From: Fulvivirga lutea
GTDB lineage: Bacteria > Bacteroidota > Bacteroidia > Cytophagales > Cyclobacteriaceae
Assembly: GCF_017068455.1 (NCBI RefSeq)
Contig: NZ_CP070608.1
Coordinates: 2,275,488 to 2,339,487, forward strand
Direction: 5' to 3'
Length of the DNA stretch: 64,000 nt
Part shown: positions 35,401 through 44,066 of the stretch, in pieces
How positions within the stretch are numbered: position 1 is the first letter of the stretch
How the letters are laid out: every line of letters starts with the position of its first letter
The notes under the pieces: generated by a model
The model's database searches: none
What the model was told of the DNA's origin: nothing
What the model saw: the letters and a program-made list of their open reading frames with translations, nothing else
Position numbers and translations under genes: made by a program

Positions 35401-37794
35401 ATGATTAAGAACTACCTCAAAATTGCCTTTCGTAATTTATTTAAGTACTTAGGATTTAGCATAACAAATATTTTTGGTCTAGCCATTGGTCTGGCATGTT
35501 GCTTTCTAATAGCACTATTTATTCAATTTGAACTAAGCTATGAGAACATGCACGACAAAAATGTGTATAGATACATTCCGAGGAGTGTGAATGATAGCGG
35601 CATTTTGCAAATGCAAACCTGGACACCTCCCGGTTTTACACCAGCCATGGATGATTATTTCGAAGAGATAACCCATTCTTCAAGGTATACTACGCTAGAT
35701 GATGAGCCTCTTATTAAAAAAGGTGACGAAAATTTACCGCCTTTAAACTTATCACTGGGGGACCAGGACTTTTTTGAAATTTTTAATTTTAAATTGTTAA
35801 GAGGTGAGGCTGATAAGGTTCTTTCACAGCCATACTCAATCGTAATTTCATCATCTATTGCCGAAAAGTTTTTTCCTAATTCCGACCCTATAGGCCAAAT
35901 AATTAATTATGACAATCAATTTGATTTAAATATTACGGGTGTTTTTGAAGATTTGCCAGCCAATACACACCTGCAATTTTCATACATCATACCATTCGAA
36001 ACACTGGGCGATGTATATCAGACTCAATATGGTTTTCCTAAGGATAAATTTCTGACTGATCTGGAGAGTTGGAACTATACTGCATATTTCAAGCTTGAGA
36101 AAGGAGTAAACCCTGAGCAGTTTCAGGCTAAAATCGATAAACATTTCACTGAGCTTCGAAATAGAACGTTCAACCCAGATGCGATTACTGATTGGTTACA
36201 ACCTATAGATGAAATTCATTTTACCCAAGGTATAAAGGGGGATGTAGCAAATGGTGATAAAAACACTGTTTACATTTTCAGCGCGATTGCACTGTTCATT
36301 TTAATTATTGCATGTTTCAATTTTATGAACCTTTCAACGGCAAGGGCCCTTCGAAGAGCGAAAGAAGTAGGTGTTAGAAAAGTGATGGGTGCTCAGAAAC
36401 ATCAACTTGTTTATCAGTTTCTTGGAGAGACTTTCATTCTTACTTCAATAGCCTTAGTTGCCAGCCTTATTTTTCTTGAGATATTAATTCCCTGGTTTAA
36501 TTCTACCATGGGTTTCTCATTATCAAGTAGCTATTTAGATAACTATAAGTTTTTAGCTGTGTTGCTCGTGGCCGGAGTTATTACTGCTATTGTAGCAGGT
36601 GGCTATCCTGCCTTCTATTTGTCATCATTTGAAGCTGCTAAAGTTTTAAAAGACACTGATGGAAGAGCAGGTAAGTCTACTTTGCGTAAAGTTCTTACCG
36701 TTTTTCAATTTATGATAGCCGGATTCTTAATTATTGGAACATTCACGGTGATTCAACAAATGAATTATCTGAACAATAAGGATTTAGGCTTCGATAAAGA
36801 TCAGATTATCTATGTTCATCCAAACTCAGTAGTAGCTAAGAATATGGATGTGCTGATGGATAATTTTAGAAAATTATCTCCGGTTGTTTCTGTAACTAGA
36901 TCTAATGGTGTTCCTGGTTTTGCTCACTCACACTGGTCTTATGCTATGCCTGAATATAAAGACAAAAGCTTCAATATTAACACACTGATTGTTGATTATG
37001 ATTTTGTTGATACGTATGACCTGGAGATAGTAGAGGGAAGAAATATTTCGAGAGAATATGCAACGGACTCGGCAGAAGCCTATCTTATTAATGAAACAGC
37101 TGCTAAACAATTGATGATTGCCAATCCTATTGGTACTAACATTAAAGCGCTAGATGGGCATCCGATGGGCAAGATTGTGGGTGTAGTAAAAGATTTTCAT
37201 TACCGGTCTTTGCACCAGCCAATACAACCATTGGTTATGAGACATGACCCAAGAAATGCCTATACCATTTCCGTAAAACTAGCAGGTGGAAAAATAAATG
37301 AAAGCATCGCCCTATTAGAGCAAGAGTGGAAAAAGATAGCTCCAGATTATCCATTTGATTATGCCTTTTTGGATGATAATCTGGAAAGTTTATATCAAGC
37401 TGAAAATAACACAGGAACAATGTTATCGGCATTTTCAGGTTTGGCCATTTTAATTGCCTGCATGGGACTTTTAGGCTTAACTTCTTTTATGACTGAACAG
37501 CGCAAGAAGGAAATAGGGGTGAGGAAAGTATTAGGTGCTTCAGTTACGGGAATAATATCTTTATTGACCAAGGATTTTGCCAAGTTGGTATTGGTATCAT
37601 TTCTTATTTCAATACCCTTAGCATGGTACGCATTAGGCTATTGGTTGAATAATTTTGCGTATAAGGTAGAAATGAATCCGCTGATTTATATTTCAGCGGG
37701 TGTAGTACTTTTGCTTATTGCAATGCTTACTGTGTCTTATCAGTCGTACAAAGCGGCATCTAGCAATCCGGTGGATACTTTGAGGAGCGAATAG
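35401..37794 (+). CDS. ABC transporter permease of the FtsX/MacB family
   Basis: 797 residues with two MacB-PCD/FtsX halves, as typical for Cytophagales. The N-terminus MIKNYLKIAFRNLFKYLGFS starts the first TM helix and periplasmic domain (about 20-285). FtsX core 1 (RRAKEVGVRKVMGAQKHQLV) has three helices at 285-410, the second periplasmic domain follows, and FtsX core 2 is at about 670-797 (RKKEIGVRKVLGASVTGII). No ATPase gene is adjacent, so it must pair with an ATPase encoded elsewhere. Role may be export of a lipoprotein, peptide or drug; the substrate is unknown. Confidence 0.9.
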   Translation: MIKNYLKIAFRNLFKYLGFSITNIFGLAIGLACCFLIALFIQFELSYENMHDKNVYRYIPRSVNDSGILQMQTWTPPGFTPAMDDYFEEITHSSRYTTLDDEPLIKKGDENLPPLNLSLGDQDFFEIFNFKLLRGEADKVLSQPYSIVISSSIAEKFFPNSDPIGQIINYDNQFDLNITGVFEDLPANTHLQFSYIIPFETLGDVYQTQYGFPKDKFLTDLESWNYTAYFKLEKGVNPEQFQAKIDKHFTELRNRTFNPDAITDWLQPIDEIHFTQGIKGDVANGDKNTVYIFSAIALFILIIACFNFMNLSTARALRRAKEVGVRKVMGAQKHQLVYQFLGETFILTSIALVASLIFLEILIPWFNSTMGFSLSSSYLDNYKFLAVLLVAGVITAIVAGGYPAFYLSSFEAAKVLKDTDGRAGKSTLRKVLTVFQFMIAGFLIIGTFTVIQQMNYLNNKDLGFDKDQIIYVHPNSVVAKNMDVLMDNFRKLSPVVSVTRSNGVPGFAHSHWSYAMPEYKDKSFNINTLIVDYDFVDTYDLEIVEGRNISREYATDSAEAYLINETAAKQLMIANPIGTNIKALDGHPMGKIVGVVKDFHYRSLHQPIQPLVMRHDPRNAYTISVKLAGGKINESIALLEQEWKKIAPDYPFDYAFLDDNLESLYQAENNTGTMLSAFSGLAILIACMGLLGLTSFMTEQRKKEIGVRKVLGASVTGIISLLTKDFAKLVLVSFLISIPLAWYALGYWLNNFAYKVEMNPLIYISAGVVLLLIAMLTVSYQSYKAASSNPVDTLRSE

Positions 37795-37867
37795 TTAGTG
37801 AATCAGTGCTTTGTGCCTTATGTTATTTACTTGATTGATGATTTTGGACTCTGCGGGTGACTTATCC

Positions 37868-39019
37868 TTATCTTGATAGTAGTATTTGAATCATTGCCTT
37901 GGAGAAAGGACCTTTTTCAAAGCTGCTAATAATTTTCAATTCTTCCAGTAAGGTGGAATCCTGATCGAGAAACTTCAATATTTTTTCTATATCATTCTTG
38001 AAGTACATATCATGAAATATTTTTTCTCCCAGATAGTTATGATCTTCTAAAACCTTTAGAAAAATAGAATCATAGAAGGCAAAGCGCTTTTTAAAAATGC
38101 CTTGAGAAGGCAACTTATTGTTCTTAATATTTTCGAGAATTAGCTGGCAGGCCTTTTCAGCATTTTTAAATGAATACCCTGACGAAGGTCTAACCCAACC
38201 TCCTGCTGTTCCTATTTTCGTTATTTGCTCTGTATTGTGTTTATGAAACGGGTAGTTACTCATCGGAATAACACCGGTTTCAATATTTCTTACATCATAA
38301 TTTCCTACACCTAATATATCTTCAATATAATGCCGAATCATTTTATCATAATCCTCATCGTTAGCCAGTGTGGATGAAAAGAAGGTGTATTCAATGAGGG
38401 CTTCATTTTTAGAGATTGGCAAAACATACATGAAGCTTGTAGTTTCCGGCCATCTAACACTAAAATCCATCATGGTGAACGCATGGTCATTAAAAACCTC
38501 ATTTTCGGTTTTAATTAACCAGCCTCTGAAGTGCTGAAGAATTCTAATGCTCCCGTCATTTTCATTAAAAAAAGCATCATTAATTCTACTATCAAAAATA
38601 TGCTTTGCTAGAAATGTTTGGTCATCAGTTATTATCTCAACCGTATCGTGACAACTTATTCTTTCAACAGATGCATTAACAAATGCTATATTAGAAACAC
38701 CTTCTAGTTCTTTTTTAGCAAAATTATAGAAGTTGATGGCCTCGATCATTTTGTAAGAATACTCGCCAAGGCTAACTTCAGTTTTTTGGTCCGATGCAAT
38801 TACCTGACAATTATTCCAACTTTTGGTTATAATATCTTGCCATTTGCCTTCGCCTTTCTCCCAAAAACACCAGGTTTTGTCATTGGTTCTATGGTCTTCC
38901 TTTTCAATAACAAGTATTTTATGATCTTTAAAATAGGCATCCTTGCTGAGAGATAAAGCTAGCTGAAAACCTGCTGCGCCTGCACCTATTATAGCATAAT
39001 CATAAATGGTAGAACCCAT
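37868..39019 (-). CDS. crtY: Lycopene cyclase of the CrtY/CrtL family
   Basis: 383 residues from ATG 39019; ATG 39031 is four codons upstream. The FAD Rossmann motif is at the start (DYAIIGAGAAGFQLALSLSK), followed by KTWCFWEKGEG, which is characteristic of lycopene cyclases, then PISKNEALIEYTFFS and GTAGGWVRPSSGYSF. It converts psi ends of lycopene to beta rings. It is the last gene of the carotenoid unit and overlaps cruF by 20 bp. Since CruF and a CrtD-like desaturase lie next to it, a one-ring (gamma-carotene) product is predicted. Confidence 0.88.
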   Translation of the reverse strand: MGSTIYDYAIIGAGAAGFQLALSLSKDAYFKDHKILVIEKEDHRTNDKTWCFWEKGEGKWQDIITKSWNNCQVIASDQKTEVSLGEYSYKMIEAINFYNFAKKELEGVSNIAFVNASVERISCHDTVEIITDDQTFLAKHIFDSRINDAFFNENDGSIRILQHFRGWLIKTENEVFNDHAFTMMDFSVRWPETTSFMYVLPISKNEALIEYTFFSSTLANDEDYDKMIRHYIEDILGVGNYDVRNIETGVIPMSNYPFHKHNTEQITKIGTAGGWVRPSSGYSFKNAEKACQLILENIKNNKLPSQGIFKKRFAFYDSIFLKVLEDHNYLGEKIFHDMYFKNDIEKILKFLDQDSTLLEELKIISSFEKGPFSKAMIQILLSR

Positions 39020-39662
39020 AGAAGTAAACAAAGAAAATTAGTTGTGCGGCATAAAGATGTAAAGAAAATGTGGAATCACCTTTAATTCTCAATTTCAGAT
39101 AGATGACTTGTAGAATTAATGCCACTGCAAACCACCCAATGTAATTTTGTAATGGTGGATATCCCAAATGCCAGTACCAGAAGTCAAATATAGGGGCAGA
39201 ATTTTCCAGAAATACGTCCAATACAAGCATTAAAAGTGTTGCAGTAATCACTCTCAGCAATTTATTGGTGAATATCTTTTGGGCTAATGCACCAGTTATA
39301 ATCGTTAGTAAAGCCCAATTCATTCCAATAAGCAGCGGAACGCCTCCAACTTTTATCCCTAAATTATTACCATAATGATAGTCCCCAAAAATAAGTCCGT
39401 AATTTACCCCCAACCACTCTGAGAAGAATCCGATGGTAAACATTAAAAATAGACCCAATAGTACTTTTAAGTTGTCAACAGGAAAATAGACTACACTTAA
39501 AATGCATAGCAGAATGAGGTTGAAGTTAGTTTTACTGATGAACCATTCTTGATAACCTAAGGTAATGCCTATTATTCCGGCCAAATGCACTATCCATACA
39601 AAAGCCAATACCAGTGCTTTTGGCGTAACATATTTTGACCGATGGAGAATGTAATCAATCAT
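39000..39662 (-). CDS. cruF: Carotenoid 1',2'-hydratase CruF (DUF422 family)
   Basis: 220 residues with about seven hydrophobic helices. The family signature is GLIFGDYHYGNNLG followed by VGGVPLLIGMNW and, later, FDFWYWHLGYPPLQNYIGWF. CruF-type enzymes add water to the psi end of gamma-carotene to give 1'-hydroxy carotenoids. The gene sits between a crtD-like desaturase and the cyclase and overlaps both, as expected for the saproxanthin/myxol/flexixanthin type of pathway. Integral inner-membrane protein. Confidence 0.85.
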   Translation of the reverse strand: MIDYILHRSKYVTPKALVLAFVWIVHLAGIIGITLGYQEWFISKTNFNLILLCILSVVYFPVDNLKVLLGLFLMFTIGFFSEWLGVNYGLIFGDYHYGNNLGIKVGGVPLLIGMNWALLTIITGALAQKIFTNKLLRVITATLLMLVLDVFLENSAPIFDFWYWHLGYPPLQNYIGWFAVALILQVIYLKLRIKGDSTFSLHLYAAQLIFFVYFYGFYHL

Positions 39663-41124
39663 GAGCAGTAATATTTTCTGTAGCTATTTTGGCAGATAAC
39701 AGGCATAAAGGAATGCCGCCACCAGGATGAACTGAGCCCCCGCAGAAGTACAGGTTTTTATAATCTTTCGAGAAATTAGAGTGCCTTAAGAATGCCGAAA
39801 ATTTGGAATTACTAGATGTGCCATATAATGACCCTAAGTGCGAGGCTGTCTTTGTCTCAATTTTTCTTGGGTCCAAAATTTCTTCTACAACAATATGATC
39901 TTCTATGCTGCATTTAAGTATCCTGTTAATTTTGTTAATTAGGTTTTTTCTGAGCTCTGCTATTAATGTATCCCAATTTTGACCAAAATTTCCCGGGGCA
40001 TTAACCATAACAAACCAGTTTTCACAACCTTCAGGGGCATCTTTTTTCTCTTGCTTGGAAGTGATATTTATGTAAACCGTTGGGTCGTTATATAAGGTCT
40101 TATCGTTAAAAAGAGCGTTGAACTCTTCTTTATAATTATCGCTAAATAGAATATTATGCAGATCTAGATCTTGGAATGTTTTTCTAATGCCCCAATAGAA
40201 AATTACGGCAGAGCTGGATCGCTCCTGGTTTAATATTCTGGCAGGCTTTTTATTGGACTTAAGTAGTTTGCTGTAGGCAGTAAATACATCGGTATTGCTA
40301 ACAACAATGTCGGCAAAGTAATCTCCCTTTTTAGTTTTAATGCCTTTGGCTTTAGAGGCTTCTGTAATGATTTCATTGACAGGCTCATTGAAATGAAATT
40401 CAATATTTTGCTCCACGGCAAGTTGATACAAGCTCTGTGAAATCTGATGCATTCCTCCTTTGGGCAGAAACGTGCCATAAAACATTTCCAGATGCGGAAT
40501 CATTGACATGATACCGGGAGTTTTAAAAGGGGATGAACCGTTGTAAGTAGCGTACCTGTTAAAAAGCTGAACGAGATAGCGGTTATCAAAATACTTCTTG
40601 TTAACTCCATTGAGAGTATCATTCAAATGGAGTTTATAGGCTTGGGATAATGATTTTAGCGTTGTAAACGATAAATATGTACTCCATTTGTGTAATGATT
40701 TGTTCAGAAAGATATCAGCCGTTAAGTCATATTTTTCCTTATTGCGAGCTAAGTACTTTTTAATTCTGTTCTCTTCAACGTTAAATTGATCTGATGCCTT
40801 TTGAACAAACTCATCTTCGCTGGCTGGAACTGAGAATCGGGTGCCATCTTCCCAGAAGTAATTGCAAACCGTTTCTTTTTTTATGTAGTTAAAATAGTCT
40901 TTTGGATTCTTATCAAAGAGTAGAAACAACTCATCAACTAAATGAGGCATCGTGAATAATGATGGCCCCATATCGAAACGAAAATCACCTAACTGAAAAG
41001 CATGTAATTTGCCTCCGGCATGATTGGCTGCTTCAAAGACTTTAACAGAAAAGCCTGCTTTTTTCAGTCGTAAAGCCGATGCAAGTCCTGCAATGCCTGA
41101 GCCTATAATTAGTGCTGATTTCAT
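39655..41124 (-). CDS. crtD: CrtI/CrtD-type carotenoid desaturase, probably 1'-hydroxy-gamma-carotene 3',4'-desaturase
   Basis: 489 residues. FAD Rossmann motif ALIIGSGIAGLASALRLKKA at the N-terminus, DMGPSLFTMP, and the C-terminal FAD motif LYFCGGSVHPGGGIPLCLLS characteristic of CrtI/CrtD enzymes. A separate desaturase (crtI, 46947) with crtB is the likely phytoene enzyme. This one overlaps cruF by 8 bp, so 3',4'-desaturation after CruF hydration is the most economical role. Sequence alone cannot separate CrtD from CrtI with certainty. Confidence 0.85.
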   Translation of the reverse strand: MKSALIIGSGIAGLASALRLKKAGFSVKVFEAANHAGGKLHAFQLGDFRFDMGPSLFTMPHLVDELFLLFDKNPKDYFNYIKKETVCNYFWEDGTRFSVPASEDEFVQKASDQFNVEENRIKKYLARNKEKYDLTADIFLNKSLHKWSTYLSFTTLKSLSQAYKLHLNDTLNGVNKKYFDNRYLVQLFNRYATYNGSSPFKTPGIMSMIPHLEMFYGTFLPKGGMHQISQSLYQLAVEQNIEFHFNEPVNEIITEASKAKGIKTKKGDYFADIVVSNTDVFTAYSKLLKSNKKPARILNQERSSSAVIFYWGIRKTFQDLDLHNILFSDNYKEEFNALFNDKTLYNDPTVYINITSKQEKKDAPEGCENWFVMVNAPGNFGQNWDTLIAELRKNLINKINRILKCSIEDHIVVEEILDPRKIETKTASHLGSLYGTSSNSKFSAFLRHSNFSKDYKNLYFCGGSVHPGGGIPLCLLSAKIATENITAHD

Positions 41125-41183
41125 CTAAGATTTTGTTCATAGATAAAACCACCAGATGAGTTAAATGTTTGTGTAAGTCGAGA

Positions 41184-41672
41184 TTAGTGAGTTTCCCCTT
41201 CGAGTGCTGAAGGTTTTATTTCCCTCTTTTCGAATTTCTTCGGAGCATATAAAAACCCAAAAGCCTCAGCATCTTCTTTCGTCCGTACGATGTGGTGTAT
41301 GTAGTGGGCTTTTATCATTCGGTTCAGATAACTGCTTCTGTTTTTTGGACGCCATTTTATTCTTTGATGCACAATAACATCATGAAATATAAAGTAGAAT
41401 AACCCATAAAGAAAGATGCCTATTCCGGCAGCAGTAAGGTATGGATTAATGCCTAGTGAGAAGTATAATAAAAGAATACTTGGTATACTGAATACAAGAG
41501 CAAAAAGGTCGTTTCTTTCTAACGTATGGTTATGCTTTTTGTGGTGTGAACGATGCCAGCTCCACAAGAATCCATGCATAATATACTTGTGAGTAAACCA
41601 TGCTACTCCTTCCATGAATAAGAAAGTGCCTATTGTTATTACCGCACAAATGATAATCGTAATCCAGTCCAT
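41184..41672 (-). CDS. crtZ: Beta-carotene 3-hydroxylase
   Basis: 162 residues, the size of CrtZ. The three di-iron His clusters are visible: HKYIMHG with WSWHRSHHKKHNH, HDVIVHQRIKW, and HYIHHIVRTKEDAEAFGFL. It is an integral membrane non-heme di-iron oxygenase that hydroxylates the beta ring at C3. It begins 1 bp after the SRPBCC gene, and its product would carry a 3-hydroxy-beta end, consistent with a saproxanthin-like pigment. Confidence 0.93.
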   Translation of the reverse strand: MDWITIIICAVITIGTFLFMEGVAWFTHKYIMHGFLWSWHRSHHKKHNHTLERNDLFALVFSIPSILLLYFSLGINPYLTAAGIGIFLYGLFYFIFHDVIVHQRIKWRPKNRSSYLNRMIKAHYIHHIVRTKEDAEAFGFLYAPKKFEKREIKPSALEGETH

Positions 41673-41673
41673 T

Positions 41674-42132
41674 TTAATTAAATCTTTCTTCTAGCACCTT
41701 AAAACGATAGTCAAAGATAGCCTTTACCTTTTTGCCCACAAAGAGCCAGTTGGCTAACTGGCCTAACCAACCTAATGGTATGGCATAATTTACTTCATCT
41801 TCCATTTCCACACCGCCATCTACCTCTTTAAACCGATGCTGATGATGCCAAAGGGAATAAGGGCCAAAGCGCTGCTCATCTACAAAAAAGTGAGGTTCAT
41901 TGACATGTGTTATTTCTGTTGTCCATGAAACTGGAACGCCAGGCACAGGTTGTAATTTATATCTTATAATCTGACCTGCATACATTTTTTCACTTCCTGA
42001 AATGTACTTTATGTCAAACCTCATGTGCGAAGGTGTAATGTCCTTCAGATTTCTCGGTGATGAGAAAAAGTCCCACGCCTCAGATATTGAGATGGGTAAA
42101 AACTGCTTTGTCTTTAAAGTGTAAACTTTCAT
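41674..42132 (-). CDS. SRPBCC-family (START-like) ligand-binding protein
   Basis: 152 residues. The helix-grip fold pattern is evident: FLPISISEAWDFFSSPRNLK near the start, SWTTEITHVNEPHFFVDEQ, SLWHHQHRFKEVDGGVEMED in the middle and a C-terminal long helix (LFVGKKVKAIFDYRFKVLEE). These proteins bind small lipophilic molecules. It sits inside the light/carotenoid unit, next to crtZ with a 1-bp gap; similar SRPBCC proteins accompany photolyase and SDR genes in light-inducible clusters. A role in binding or moving an isoprenoid is only inference. Confidence 0.85.
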   Translation of the reverse strand: MKVYTLKTKQFLPISISEAWDFFSSPRNLKDITPSHMRFDIKYISGSEKMYAGQIIRYKLQPVPGVPVSWTTEITHVNEPHFFVDEQRFGPYSLWHHQHRFKEVDGGVEMEDEVNYAIPLGWLGQLANWLFVGKKVKAIFDYRFKVLEERFN

Positions 42133-42166
42133 TGTTGAAATAACAATGTAATCTCGAGTTGGTTTA

Positions 42167-42577
42167 TTATTCCGCTTTTACACCTAAATAAAAATTCACC
42201 TCTAACTTTTCGTTTGGCTTCAATTCAATATCAATTATCTCTTCAGTAAAATCACTATTTGCATATCTGTTTTTGCATTTTATATCATACTTGCCAGACG
42301 GAAGTTTTAATTCAAAAAGGCCATTTAAATCTGAATCGGTTTCGAAAACATCTTTTTCAGTCCAGATTCTTGCATTAAATTCTGGGGTTGAATTGTCAAC
42401 TGCTGAAATTACCTTACCGAAAACTACTGAAGAGTCTTGAAGAGTCTCGTCATAAGTTATTTCAATAATTTCTGTTCGACCATTGTAAATTACAGTTTGA
42501 TTAATTTCATCTAATACGCACGAAGTGAAATTGATGCACGAACAAATGGCAATTAGCGCAAAGAGGTATTTTCGCAT
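42167..42577 (-). CDS. Small lipoprotein with CarboxypepD-reg-like domain
   Basis: 136 residues. A signal peptide ends in a lipobox-like NFTSC, with the lipidated Cys near residue 20, followed by a beta-rich domain like a carboxypeptidase regulatory fold (SVVFGKVISAVDNSTPEFNA, NGLFELKLPSGKYDIKCKN). It is an unusual passenger of the carotenoid unit: 31 bp after the SDR gene and 34 bp before the SRPBCC gene, on the same strand. Function unknown; an envelope or pigment-localisation role is conceivable. Confidence 0.7.
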   Translation of the reverse strand: MRKYLFALIAICSCINFTSCVLDEINQTVIYNGRTEIIEITYDETLQDSSVVFGKVISAVDNSTPEFNARIWTEKDVFETDSDLNGLFELKLPSGKYDIKCKNRYANSDFTEEIIDIELKPNEKLEVNFYLGVKAE

Positions 42578-42608
42578 AGGTGAAAATAACTATACATTTT
42601 AATTAATG

Positions 42609-44066
42609 TCAATTATTACCCTTATACCTTATAATATTCCTCGCCATCATAGGAAAAATAAGGAAGTGGAAGGGAAGAACGAGGTACCAATACAGTCTGC
42701 CCCACAAGCCTAAAGGACGAAATGTGGCTTTTTGGAATAATATATTTTGTCCGTTCTCATTTCTTATTCTAAACTCTAACCATGCTTCACCCGGCAATCG
42801 CATTTCAGCATATAAAAGTAGCCTTTTTTGATTTTCATCAGCGAGGAGTACACGCCAGAAGTCTAGTGAATCACCCGGTTTTAAATCATTAGGACTTCTT
42901 CTTCCTCTACGAAGACCAACACCACCAACCAATAAGTCCATATATCCTCTGATTTTCCACATCCAGTTGCCAAAATACCAGCCTCTGTCACCACCAATTT
43001 CCCAGATGTTCTTTCTCACTTTATCTGGGTCTTCAGTGAATATTACCCTTCGAATATCGTGGAAGCAACCGTGGGAAGGCACGTCAATAAAATCAAGGAA
43101 ATTCTTGTCCATTTTATCATTCTGGATGGCATCTTTCCAACTGGAAACCACATTTTTCTGGTTGATTTTGCTGAACGCCAGTTTTAGAGCCTCTTGATAA
43201 TTGATTAGGTCAATTTTTATAACATCATTGATATTCCCATTCTTAACTACCACATCATGTCGCATGCTATCTACAAGGTTTCTGCCAAGGGTATAAGAAG
43301 TGGAAGTCACAAAATAGAGCCACAGCGAGGAGAGCCTCGGTGATAACACTGGAACAGAGATAATATACCTTCTGAGTTTACGCACTGCAGCAAACTGTAG
43401 TAGCATCTCTTTGTAGGTTAATATATCAGGCCCACCTATGTCATAGGTCTGGTCGTAAGTTTTTTCATTAAACAATACGCCCATTAAGTACTCTATTACA
43501 TTTCGAATAGCCAAAGGCTGACATTTACTTTTTAGCCATTTAGGGGCAATCATCACGGGTAGTTTTTCAACTAAATCCCGAATGATTTCAAAAGATGCAC
43601 TGCCTGAACCAATAATAATTGCAGCCCTAAGTACCGTTACAGGTACTCCCGAGCTTTTAAGCACTTCTTCTACATCTTTTCGTGATTGCAGGTGTTCGGA
43701 TAGTTCCGCATCATTAGAAATCCCGCTTAGGTAAATGATCTGTTTGGCGTTAGTATTCTTTAATAGATCGGCAAAGTTTTGTGCAGTTTCCTGTTCCAAT
43801 GCTGAAAAGCTGGCATAAGAATTACTAAGTGAATGCACCATATAATAGGCCGCATCAATTGGCATGGTAATTTTCTGTAGCGACTTTTTGTCCTGTAAAT
43901 CTGCCTCTACAACAGTAACACTTTTGAGAAAATGTTCATCAAAATCTTCCCAGTCGAAACGCCTTTTATCTCTGACCAAACAGATTACATGATGACCATC
44001 GTTCACAAGTACAGGCAACAATCGCCTGCCAATGTAACCAGTTGAGCCTGTGAGTAAAATATTCAT
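42609..44066 (-). CDS. SDR-family oxidoreductase with DUF2867 C-terminal domain
   Basis: 485 residues. The N-terminal ~290 residues form an atypical SDR (NILLTGSTGYIGRRLLPVLV nucleotide motif; AAYYMVHSLSNSYASFSALE; TVLRAAIIIGSGSASFEI), resembling NmrA/UbiA-type epimerase-like proteins. The C-terminal ~190 residues match DUF2867 (GDRGWYFGNWMWKIRGYMDL, LKPGDSLDFWRVLLADE) with hydrophobic stretches. It overlaps phrB by 4 bp. Similar SDR-DUF2867 genes occur in photolyase/LitR clusters; the substrate is unknown. Confidence 0.83.
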   Translation of the reverse strand: MNILLTGSTGYIGRRLLPVLVNDGHHVICLVRDKRRFDWEDFDEHFLKSVTVVEADLQDKKSLQKITMPIDAAYYMVHSLSNSYASFSALEQETAQNFADLLKNTNAKQIIYLSGISNDAELSEHLQSRKDVEEVLKSSGVPVTVLRAAIIIGSGSASFEIIRDLVEKLPVMIAPKWLKSKCQPLAIRNVIEYLMGVLFNEKTYDQTYDIGGPDILTYKEMLLQFAAVRKLRRYIISVPVLSPRLSSLWLYFVTSTSYTLGRNLVDSMRHDVVVKNGNINDVIKIDLINYQEALKLAFSKINQKNVVSSWKDAIQNDKMDKNFLDFIDVPSHGCFHDIRRVIFTEDPDKVRKNIWEIGGDRGWYFGNWMWKIRGYMDLLVGGVGLRRGRRSPNDLKPGDSLDFWRVLLADENQKRLLLYAEMRLPGEAWLEFRIRNENGQNILFQKATFRPLGLWGRLYWYLVLPFHFLIFPMMARNIIRYKGNN

